From assembly GCA_016873155.1 (NCBI GenBank), contig VGXX01000001.1:1-64000 (forward strand): a DNA stretch of 64,000 nucleotides, read 5' to 3'. Of this stretch, positions 15,336 through 22,869 are shown in pieces; the stretch's first letter is position 1, and each line of letters starts with the position of its first letter. The stretch comes from Planctomycetota bacterium. GTDB taxonomy: Bacteria; Planctomycetota; Brocadiia; Brocadiales; Brocadiaceae. The translations under genes and the position numbers were made by a program. The notes beneath the pieces are model-generated. The model did not search any database. It was given only the letters and a program-made list of their open reading frames with translations, and was not told the DNA's origin.

Positions 15336-15917
15336 GTGCGTGTAATTGCTGGCAGTGCAAGGGGTGTGCATCTTGTCTCATTGAAGGGAGACAAGACAAG
15401 ACCTATACAGGATAGAATAAAAGAATCTCTGTTCAATATATTATCGGGCGTTATTCCCGGTAGCCGTGTTTTAGATATGTATGCAGGTACAGGCGCAATT
15501 GGAATAGAGGCATTAAGCCGTGGTGCAATGTCTTGCATTTTTGTAGAAAACAATAAGTCTGCGATTGAAGTTATTACGAAAAATCTTGAGGCAACAAAGC
15601 TTCAAAATAAGGCGCAGGTTTTATTATACGATGTATTTGACGTTGTTCCATATCTCGAAAAAAACAATGTAAAGGTTGACATCGTCTTTGTCACTCCACC
15701 ATATCCTCTCGTAGAAAAAAGCTCTTACAGGGATAAGCTCTTGATTTTATTTTCGCTTTTATGCAGTAAACAAATAGTCCAACAAGAGGGTCTCATAATG
15801 TTGCAGCATAGAAAAACAGATTTTGAAATGCCCCAGGAAGTTATTTGTTTAGAATTATTTGATACTCGAACTTACGGTGATACACAGATTTCGTTTTTTA
15901 AAAATACGATGAAATAA
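15336..15917 (+). CDS. rsmD: 16S rRNA (guanine-966-N2)-methyltransferase RsmD
   Basis: This 193-residue SAM-dependent methyltransferase modifies G966 of 16S rRNA in the small subunit. MRVIAGSARG at the start, RPIQDRIKESLFNIL, and the SAM motif LDMYAGTGAIGIEALSRGA are typical. The catalytic motif IV, normally (D/N)PPY, reads TPPYP, so the first residue is unusual. The start is a GTG at 15336, 8 bases after the preceding stop. It is translated as part of the run that continues to ispE 12 bases later. Confidence 0.9.
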   Translation: MRVIAGSARGVHLVSLKGDKTRPIQDRIKESLFNILSGVIPGSRVLDMYAGTGAIGIEALSRGAMSCIFVENNKSAIEVITKNLEATKLQNKAQVLLYDVFDVVPYLEKNNVKVDIVFVTPPYPLVEKSSYRDKLLILFSLLCSKQIVQQEGLIMLQHRKTDFEMPQEVICLELFDTRTYGDTQISFFKNTMK

Positions 15918-15929
15918 GGGGCATTGTGT

Positions 15930-16805
15930 ATGAAATTCTGGGAAGAACAAGGGAAGATAAAGGTTGCAGCGCCTGCAAAGATCAATTTGTTTCTTGAAAT
16001 ATTGGGGAAACGACAGGATGGTTATCACGAGATCGAAACGGTTATGCAAGAAGTTAGTCTGTTTGATTATCTTCATATAGAAAATTACGATAAAGGGGTG
16101 GCGTTTACCTGCTCGAATCCTAAACTTGCGACAGGTGAAGAAAATCTCGTTGTCAAAGCAGTTCGCCTCATGCAAAAAGAGACTGGGACTGTAAAAGGCG
16201 TGAAAATCCACTTAGAAAAAAAGATACCGATTGGGGCTGGGCTTGGCGGCGGAAGCAGTGATGCTGTTGCAACATTGTGTGGATTAAACAGATTATGGCA
16301 AATCGGATATGATGAAAAGCAATTGATGTCGCTGGCCGGGAAATTGGGTTCGGACACACCATTTTTTGTTAAGGGGAATACAGCGATATGTAGAGGACGT
16401 GGGGAGGTTGTTACCCCATACCCTTTACATGTAAAGTACAATTACATAATAATTTATCCGGGGTTCGAGGTTAGCACGGCGATGGTTTATAAAAATTTCA
16501 AAATTAGCTTGACAAAAAATTTAAAAGATGTTAGCTTTTTCTTGCAAAAATTAGAGTCAGGGAGTCCGCAGGAATTAGGACATAGTTTACATAATCGCTT
16601 AGAGGATGTTGTTTTCGGGCTTTATCCAGACCTTGAGAAAATCAAAAAAACATTAGCAACGTTTGATTTTTGTGGCACACTTTTGTCTGGAAGCGGTTCT
16701 GCTTTATATGGCTTATGTAAGGAGGGTATGGATCCAAAAGACATAGAAAACAAAATAAAGATGCTAAATATTGGTGATGTGTTTATGGTAACCAATGATT
16801 TCTAG
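15930..16805 (+). CDS. ispE: 4-diphosphocytidyl-2-C-methyl-D-erythritol kinase
   Basis: This 291-residue GHMP kinase phosphorylates CDP-methylerythritol in the MEP isoprenoid pathway. [24 protein letters not shown] forms the N-terminal signature, split here over residues of about 15-38. [17 protein letters not shown] is the ATP-binding glycine loop, and [12 protein letters not shown] is the C-terminal motif. ATG 15930 follows AAGGGG by 8 bases; the frame also extends to a TTG at 15924, which has no such support. The next gene starts about 34 bases after the stop. The ispE-spoVG order is also known from Firmicutes. Confidence 0.95.
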   Translation: MKFWEEQGKIKVAAPAKINLFLEILGKRQDGYHEIETVMQEVSLFDYLHIENYDKGVAFTCSNPKLATGEENLVVKAVRLMQKETGTVKGVKIHLEKKIPIGAGLGGGSSDAVATLCGLNRLWQIGYDEKQLMSLAGKLGSDTPFFVKGNTAICRGRGEVVTPYPLHVKYNYIIIYPGFEVSTAMVYKNFKISLTKNLKDVSFFLQKLESGSPQELGHSLHNRLEDVVFGLYPDLEKIKKTLATFDFCGTLLSGSGSALYGLCKEGMDPKDIENKIKMLNIGDVFMVTNDF

Positions 16806-16839
16806 GACACTGCTAAGTGAACAGGAAGGGGGAAGACAA

Positions 16840-17313
16840 TTGAATATTACTGAAGTCCGGGTAAAGTTAACAGAAGCTAAGAAGAATAGATTACAGGCAT
16901 TTTGTAGTATTACGATAGATAATGATTTTGTCGTAAGGGATCTAAAGGTTATCGAAGGACACAAAGGGGCATTTGTAGCCATGCCCAGCAGAAAACTCAC
17001 TGACAGATGTCCGAAATGCGGTGGTAAAAATCACCTGATGGCACAATATTGTAATGATTGTGGTACGAAATTGGATGAAAAACGCGCATCCAAAGGTGCG
17101 GGCAGACTAAAATTACATGCCGATACGGCACACCCCATAAATTCAAATTGTAGGGAAGAGATACAGAAAAAGGTTCTCGCAGCTTACAAAGAAGAGGTTG
17201 AACAATCCAAGAAGCCGGGATACAAACCTCCAAAATATGAAGACATGGATGACATAGATTATATAAATGAGGAACTAAACGAGGACATAAACCAAGAAAA
17301 ATCTGGTAAGTAA
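16840..17313 (+). CDS. spoVG: SpoVG family protein with an inserted zinc ribbon
   Basis: This protein of about 157 residues is related to SpoVG, a small nucleic-acid-binding regulator first known from Bacillus. The conserved core is [43 protein letters not shown] and [22 protein letters not shown]. Between MPSRK and DTAHPIN, where Bacillus SpoVG has only a short loop, this protein carries two CxxC pairs (CPKCGG and CNDCG) that should bind zinc. An acidic tail follows. I place the start at TTG 16840, which follows AGGAAGGGGG by about 7 bases and aligns with family N-termini; ATG 16795 would overlap ispE. The role is probably RNA or DNA binding; the targets are unknown. Confidence 0.88.
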   Translation: MNITEVRVKLTEAKKNRLQAFCSITIDNDFVVRDLKVIEGHKGAFVAMPSRKLTDRCPKCGGKNHLMAQYCNDCGTKLDEKRASKGAGRLKLHADTAHPINSNCREEIQKKVLAAYKEEVEQSKKPGYKPPKYEDMDDIDYINEELNEDINQEKSGK

Positions 17314-17502
17314 AAATATTTCAGTCTTATTAAAAAAACCAATCGGTTTTCTTGCCAAATTAGGTCGTTAACAGGTTTTCCTGTGTTTATCAGGTTCAAG
17401 CACTCCTCCTAAAACATACCTTAGAAGGTTATATGTAGAAAGTCTTGCCGTTTTTTAATATTCTTTAAATTTGGATTAAATTTTTTCATACGCTACAGAC
17501 AG

Positions 17503-19176
17503 ATGATTAAAACAGGCTCACAAATTTTGGTGGATGCATTAATAAGAGAAGGGGCGGAGTATGTCTTTGGAATCCCAGGCGGCGCCGTTTTACCCTTATT
17601 TGATGCATTATTTGACTCTTCTATAAAGTTCATTTTAACGCGACACGAACAAGGCGCCGGTCATGCAGCAGACGGATATGCCAGGGCTACGGGGAAGGTT
17701 GGGGTTTGCCTGGTTACTTCTGGCCCGGGCGCTACAAACTTGACTACGGCAATTGCAACGGCTTATATGGATTCGATACCTATAGTAGCCATAACAGGAC
17801 AGGTCAAGACCTTTCTCATCGGGAATGACGCCTTCCAGGAAGCGGATATTATTGGAATCACGCGTCCTATAACAAAACACAGTTATTTAGTGAAAGATAT
17901 TAAAGACCTTGCAAGAATCGTAAAAGAGGCATTTTTTATAGCCAACACCGGGCGCAGAGGTCCTGTAGTGATTGACTTGCCTGTTGATGTCACCATGGAA
18001 AAATGTGAGGAAGTAATACCAACAGAAGTAGATTTGCCAGGATACAAACCCAGATACGAAGGTCATATTCGTCAAATTATGATTGCTGCTGAGGCAATTA
18101 ATTCCTCCAGACAACCGGTCGTCTATACGGGCGGCGGTATCATCGCCTCTGAAAGCGCAAAGGAGTTGCTTGAATTTGCAGAAAAGGGAAATCTTCCCGT
18201 AACTACAACTTTGATGGGACTCGGAGGATTCCCGGAAGACCATCATTTATCCTTAGGGATGTTGGGAATGCATGGCACTGCTTACGCCAATTTTGCAGTA
18301 ACAGAATCTGATGTTTTAATAGCGATCGGCGCAAGGTTTGACGACCGTATTACTGGAAAGATTGATGAATTTGCCCCCCACGCAAAGATTATTCACGTTG
18401 ATATAGACCCCGCATCTATCAGTAAGAGCATCAGAGTGGATATACCGGTCGTGGGTGATGCAAAAAATATATTACAAGAACTCAACAAACATATTCAATT
18501 TGATGAGAGAAAAGAATGGTTTGATAAAATCAAACACTGGAAAGAAAAAAATCCACTATCGTATAATAACAGTGGAAACGTTATTAAACCGCAATATGTA
18601 ATTGAACAAATTTGCGATGCGGCCAAGGGCAACGCTATCATTACAACAGAGGTAGGACAAAATCAGATGTGGGCTGCCCAATATTTTACGTTTACGCAAC
18701 CGCGCACATTTCTGTCTTCTGGCGGTTTGGGCACAATGGGTTACGGTTTTCCCGCTGCCATTGGCGCTCAATTGGGATGTCCGGATAAACTTGTGGTGGA
18801 CATTGCAGGTGATGGTAGTATTCAAATGAATATCCAGGAACTCAGTACCGTTGCGCGTTTAAACATTCCTGTGAAAATAGCTATTTTAAATAACGGCTAT
18901 CTGGGGATGGTACGTCAGTGGCAGGAATTGTTTTACAATAAACGGTATTCCAGTGTCAATTTGAACGGTAATCCGGATTTTGTCAAGTTGGCGGAGGCAT
19001 ACGGTGCAAAAGGATTTTTAATTGAGAAGAAAGAAGACGTCCGTCCAACAATAGAAAAGGCATTTTCTATAAAAGGGCCTGTTATCATGGATTTTAGGGT
19101 AGATCCAAATGAGAACGTCTTTCCGATGGTGCCTGCCGGACAAGCGATTCACAGAATGATCGGAACTATGGCATAA
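17503..19176 (+). CDS. ilvB: Acetolactate synthase large subunit
   Basis: This 557-residue thiamine-diphosphate enzyme makes acetolactate or acetohydroxybutyrate in branched-chain amino acid synthesis. Features are IPGGAVLPLFDAL, RHEQGAGHAADGYARATG with the catalytic glutamate, GARFDDRITG for FAD binding, and the ThDP motif GDGSIQMNIQELSTVARLN with a downstream NN. Length is normal. The regulatory small subunit (ilvN/ilvH) is not adjacent and is not elsewhere in the window. A 190-base gap precedes it, in which I see no attenuator or T-box. Confidence 0.93.
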   Translation: MIKTGSQILVDALIREGAEYVFGIPGGAVLPLFDALFDSSIKFILTRHEQGAGHAADGYARATGKVGVCLVTSGPGATNLTTAIATAYMDSIPIVAITGQVKTFLIGNDAFQEADIIGITRPITKHSYLVKDIKDLARIVKEAFFIANTGRRGPVVIDLPVDVTMEKCEEVIPTEVDLPGYKPRYEGHIRQIMIAAEAINSSRQPVVYTGGGIIASESAKELLEFAEKGNLPVTTTLMGLGGFPEDHHLSLGMLGMHGTAYANFAVTESDVLIAIGARFDDRITGKIDEFAPHAKIIHVDIDPASISKSIRVDIPVVGDAKNILQELNKHIQFDERKEWFDKIKHWKEKNPLSYNNSGNVIKPQYVIEQICDAAKGNAIITTEVGQNQMWAAQYFTFTQPRTFLSSGGLGTMGYGFPAAIGAQLGCPDKLVVDIAGDGSIQMNIQELSTVARLNIPVKIAILNNGYLGMVRQWQELFYNKRYSSVNLNGNPDFVKLAEAYGAKGFLIEKKEDVRPTIEKAFSIKGPVIMDFRVDPNENVFPMVPAGQAIHRMIGTMA

Positions 19177-19193
19177 CGGAACTAATTCCGTTA
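19174..19193 (+). terminator. Weak hairpin at the end of ilvB
   Basis: TAACGGAA and TTCCGTTA pair around CTAA and include the ilvB stop codon. What follows (AATTATTGTTCTTCT) is only moderately T-rich, so termination is uncertain. Confidence 0.35.
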
Positions 19194-19251
19194 AATTATT
19201 GTTCTTCTAAAAAGAATAAACATTAATATTTAAATTGGGAAGAGCTAGGCG

Positions 19252-19803
19252 ATGACCTCTATAACTGATAGGAAAAAAATAACGTATGCGGATTATTTAA
19301 AGATAGATGACAATAACCGCTATGAAATTTTTCATGGGGAGTTACGCATGGTTCCAGCACCATCGACTGATCACCAAGGTATATCTATTAATCTAGGTTC
19401 TCTAATATGGAAGTTTGTAAAAGAAAAGAAACTTGGAAAAGTTTTTGAAGCGCCAACCGATGTTGTTTTCGATGACGATGAAGTATTTCAACCTGATATC
19501 GTGTTTATTAAAAGTGAAAGGCAAGACATAATAAGGGAAAATGCAATCCACGGTATTCCCGATTTGATTGTTGAAATAGTATCTCCTTCGTCTACTTTTT
19601 ATGATATGGTTGAGAAGAAGGAAATTTATAGAAAATATGGTGTAAAAGAATATTGGCTGGTGTTTCCGAAGGAAAAAGGCATAGAGGTTTTAACCTTGGA
19701 AAATGGAGAATACCTAGAATTTTGTAAATCCAAAAAAACAGGAATAGTGAAGTCAAAACTGCTGGAAGGATTGGAAATAAATTCTAAGGATGTTTTTGAG
19801 TAA
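19252..19803 (+). CDS. Uma2 family (DUF820) endonuclease-like protein
   Basis: This 183-residue protein belongs to the Uma2/DUF820 group of PD-(D/E)XK nuclease-fold proteins, which are numerous in cyanobacteria and planctomycetes. RYEIFHGELRMVPAPS, FQPDIVFIKSER, DLIVEIVSPSS and YRKYGVKEYWLVFP contain the expected catalytic glutamate, aspartate and ExK-like positions. The biological role of the family is unknown, although many members lie in accessory regions. It stands between ilvB and rnfB, 15 bases before rnfB, and probably has no functional tie to either. Confidence 0.88.
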   Translation: MTSITDRKKITYADYLKIDDNNRYEIFHGELRMVPAPSTDHQGISINLGSLIWKFVKEKKLGKVFEAPTDVVFDDDEVFQPDIVFIKSERQDIIRENAIHGIPDLIVEIVSPSSTFYDMVEKKEIYRKYGVKEYWLVFPKEKGIEVLTLENGEYLEFCKSKKTGIVKSKLLEGLEINSKDVFE

Positions 19804-19818
19804 AGGCAGGAAAAGCAA

Positions 19819-20643
19819 ATGGAGTTACTTTTAGGCGCAGCTATTACATTAGGCATATTAGGCATGGTCTTTGGGATAGGCCTGGCGATTGCCTCTGACA
19901 AGTTTGCCGTGAGGGTTGATCCGCGCATTGATAGTATTAATGAAGTATTGCCGGGTGCAAACTGTGGCGCATGCGGACAGCCAGGCTGTAGCGGCTTTGC
20001 GCAGGCGGTAGTGGAGGGGAAAGCCCCTGTTTCCGGCTGTACGGTGGGACAGACAGCCGTGGCCAAGCTTGTTGCGAACATAATGGGTGTCAAATTCGAA
20101 AATAAAGAACGTTCTGTTGCTGTTGTAATGTGCCATGCAAGGGGCGTTAAAAATAAATTTGTTTATAACGGAGTCAAGGACTGTCGTGCAGCGAACATTG
20201 TCGGGGGCGGGTTTTTAGGCTGTGATTATGGTTGTTTGGGTTTAGGTACGTGCGTGGAGGCCTGTAAATTTGAGGCGATGTATATGGGTGAGGACAGCCT
20301 CCCCAGGGTAATTGAAGAGCGGTGTACTGCCTGCGGAAAGTGTGCTGCCGTTTGCCCCAGGAAACTTATCAGCATCGTACCGGAATCCAAAATGGTGCAT
20401 GTCCGGTGCAAGTCTCTCGATAAAGGCGCTGTTGCGAAGAAGATTTGTCAGGATTCTTGTATTGCCTGTAAACAGTGCGAAAAAATATGTCCATACGACG
20501 CTGTCCATGTGCAAAACAATCTTGCAGTGATTGATTATAATAAATGCACCTCCTGTGGGAAATGTGTTGAGGTTTGTCCAAATCGGACAATAATCAATTT
20601 CGCCAGAGAGCGAAGCCTTGCCAGGCATACCATAACCGTATAA
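19819..20643 (+). CDS. rnfB: RnfB-like iron-sulfur protein
   Basis: This 274-residue electron-transfer protein resembles the B subunit of the Rnf ferredoxin:NAD oxidoreductase. An N-terminal membrane anchor (residues 3-28) is followed by the 4Fe-4S motif NCGACGQPGCSGFA with a later cysteine. Further on are an extra cysteine-rich segment (GCDYGCLGLGTCVEAC) and three ferredoxin-type clusters: CTACGKCAAVCP, CIACKQCEKICP and CTSCGKCVEVCP. No other rnf subunits are in the window, so this copy is either an orphan or a remote part of the complex. Its stop overlaps the rsmE start. Confidence 0.88.
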   Translation: MELLLGAAITLGILGMVFGIGLAIASDKFAVRVDPRIDSINEVLPGANCGACGQPGCSGFAQAVVEGKAPVSGCTVGQTAVAKLVANIMGVKFENKERSVAVVMCHARGVKNKFVYNGVKDCRAANIVGGGFLGCDYGCLGLGTCVEACKFEAMYMGEDSLPRVIEERCTACGKCAAVCPRKLISIVPESKMVHVRCKSLDKGAVAKKICQDSCIACKQCEKICPYDAVHVQNNLAVIDYNKCTSCGKCVEVCPNRTIINFARERSLARHTITV

Positions 20644-21377
20644 TGCATCAGGATCGTTTTTACATACCGTATACTCCTACAGTCCATGAAATATGGATTG
20701 ATGGTAAGGAGGCTCACCATATCTTACACGTCAAACGCGCAAAACCGGGAAGTAAAATTACGCTTTTTGATGGTAAAGGGATTGAATATCTTGCAAACAT
20801 TACCGAAATCTTAGACGATAAATTAAAGGTATTTATTGAACAAACGAGAAAGGTTGACAGGGAGTCAAGCGTTGACATTGCTATAGCTTTTTCCATCCCT
20901 AAAGGGAAGCACTCGGTATTTTTAATTCAAAAATGCTCCGAACTAGGCGTAAAGACATTAATTCCCCTCCATTGTGAGCGAAGTGTTGTTGATATTCGGC
21001 ATAAATCCGCTGAAAAGATTGAAAAATGGAATAAGGTCGTAATCGAGGCATCGAAGCAATGCAAAAGAAATTATTTGACCAAAATAGAAGATGTAATGTC
21101 TTTCGATAGCTTAATGAAGACCATTAACAACTATGACCTCTTGCTCGTCGCATGTACAAACACTCATACCAGAACGCTAAAAAGTGTATTGACCGAACAT
21201 CCGTCAGCAGGGAAAATTATTTGCCTTGTAGGTCCCGAAGGCGGTTTTACCCGCAGTGAGATTGAAATGGCAGAGAAATCAGGCTGCGTGCCGGTTAGCA
21301 TAGGCCATTCAATATTGCGGATTGAGACGGCAGCCGTTGCAATTGCTTCGATGTTACTCTATGCATATTCTGATTAG
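20643..21377 (+). CDS. rsmE: 16S rRNA (uracil-1498-N3)-methyltransferase RsmE
   Basis: This 244-residue SPOUT-class methyltransferase modifies U1498 of 16S rRNA. It has an N-terminal PUA-like part (KEAHHILHVKRAKPGSKITLFDGKG) and the SPOUT trefoil knot in LVGPEGGFTRSEIEMAE and SIGHSILRIETAAVAIASML. I start at ATG 20643 (MHQDRFYIPY), which overlaps the rnfB stop as TAATG. The longer frame to 20574 runs inside rnfB. Confidence 0.93.
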   Translation: MHQDRFYIPYTPTVHEIWIDGKEAHHILHVKRAKPGSKITLFDGKGIEYLANITEILDDKLKVFIEQTRKVDRESSVDIAIAFSIPKGKHSVFLIQKCSELGVKTLIPLHCERSVVDIRHKSAEKIEKWNKVVIEASKQCKRNYLTKIEDVMSFDSLMKTINNYDLLLVACTNTHTRTLKSVLTEHPSAGKIICLVGPEGGFTRSEIEMAEKSGCVPVSIGHSILRIETAAVAIASMLLYAYSD

Positions 21378-21407
21378 AAAATGACTACCTCAAGTTAGTC
21401 CTACTAA

Positions 21408-21572
21408 GTCCCCCTTAATAAAGGGGGATTCAGGGGGTTGTGTTTTTCCTGGGCTATTCCCCATTTTCATGAGGACAAGTTTACAACCCCCTTGCCCCCT
21501 TTTCTAAGGGGGATTTCATGCATGCTATCGTCTGTAAACCAGCTTAAAAAATGAAAATTCCTATGCAATCAC
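21408..21572. repeat. C-rich composite repeat reaching into manC
   Basis: CCCCCTTAATAAAGGGGGATT, CAGGGGGTTG, a CATGAGGACAAGTTTACAAC segment, then CCCTTGCCCCC with a CTAAGGGGG hairpin match the 6471 and 11278 copies. The tail AAAATGAAAATTCCTATGCAAT also matches them, but here it overlaps the start codon of manC. Confidence 0.75.
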
Positions 21573-22645
21573 GATATGCGGTAATCATGGCAGGGGGGAG
21601 CGGAACTCGCTTTTGGCCGTGGAGCCGCAAAGATAACCCCAAGCAACTTCTGGAAATAGTCGGTCAGAAGAGTATGCTTCAACACACCATCGACCGGATA
21701 ACCCCTTTATTTAACCCAGAAAACATCCTTATCGTTACCAATATATTACATAAAGAAAAAATACAAAAACAAGTTCCACAAATCCCTCCGGCAAACATCG
21801 TTGCCGAACCTGTGGGAAAAGACACAGCGCCGTGTATAGGTCTGGCCGCAACTATCATCCATAAAAAGGCTCCTGATTCCGTGATGATTGTTATGACGGC
21901 AGATCACGTGATAGAACCTGCAACCCGATTTGTACAAATGGCTGAAACTGCCATGAATATTGTGAACAAAAATAATTCATTGCTCACAATGGGAATTAAA
22001 CCCACAGAACCTTCCGTGAGTTACGGCTATATTCATCGTGGTAACCGTTTATTGGAAGAAAATGGTTTTAGCGTTTATGAAGTAGAATCATTCAAGGAAA
22101 AACCAGACAAGACGACAGCACAACGTTTTATTAATACAGGAGAATATTACTGGAATGGCGGGGTTTTTGTCTGGAAAACAGCCAAAATCCTGGAATATTT
22201 GGCGAAATACACGCCAAAATTAGCGCTGGGACTTCAAAAGATCGGCGTTGCATTGGGAACGGAGCTTGAATGGACTACCGTCGAAAAAGAATATCAAGCC
22301 TTCGAGAAGATTTCAATTGATTACGCTGTCATGGAAAAGGCGCAGGACGTTTTTGTTATTGAGGTAGATTTTACGTGGGATGATGTTGGGTCATGGTCTG
22401 CCCTTGAACGCTGGAATAAAAAGGATAATTTGGGAAATACTATACTGGGTAACCATTTTGGAATGGACACTGATTCGTGTATTATCGTGAACAATGAGCA
22501 ACACCTGATAACAACTATCGGTGTATCAGACATGATTGTCGTTCATACAAAAGATGCAACCCTTATCTGCAACAAGCAAAAGGCCGAGCAGATAAAAAAA
22601 TTAGTTGAAGAATTGAAACAGTCCGGTCATCAATCCTACCTTTAA
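21551..22645 (+). CDS. manC: Mannose-1-phosphate guanylyltransferase
   Basis: This 364-residue nucleotidyltransferase makes GDP-mannose for glycans. The signature YAVIMAGGSGTRFWPWSR with NPKQLL is near the N-terminus, followed by ADHVI, ESFKEKPDKTTAQRF, YYWNGGVFVWK and WDDVGSWSALERW. It is the single-domain form without the C-terminal isomerase cupin. The start may be ATG 21551 or ATG 21563. The first 4-7 codons lie in the tail of a dispersed repeat, so the insertion may have supplied the start region. No classical Shine-Dalgarno site is visible. Confidence 0.92.
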   Translation: MKIPMQSRYAVIMAGGSGTRFWPWSRKDNPKQLLEIVGQKSMLQHTIDRITPLFNPENILIVTNILHKEKIQKQVPQIPPANIVAEPVGKDTAPCIGLAATIIHKKAPDSVMIVMTADHVIEPATRFVQMAETAMNIVNKNNSLLTMGIKPTEPSVSYGYIHRGNRLLEENGFSVYEVESFKEKPDKTTAQRFINTGEYYWNGGVFVWKTAKILEYLAKYTPKLALGLQKIGVALGTELEWTTVEKEYQAFEKISIDYAVMEKAQDVFVIEVDFTWDDVGSWSALERWNKKDNLGNTILGNHFGMDTDSCIIVNNEQHLITTIGVSDMIVVHTKDATLICNKQKAEQIKKLVEELKQSGHQSYL

Positions 22646-22869
22646 ATCAAATACAAAATTTGTTATCACTTAACTTCTCTTTCCTAATAGGTAAGCCATT
22701 AGCACAACTTTTTGTAATTTACCGAACTTTTATCCCAAAGCCATTGTGCACTACATTGCCATTCGACTGTGATATGCTATCTTGATACATGTAAAGATTA
22801 TATTCATTTACAAATTTGGTATACGGTTCGCTTTGTAAAATTCAGTAAACTTATTTTAGAAAGTGAACC

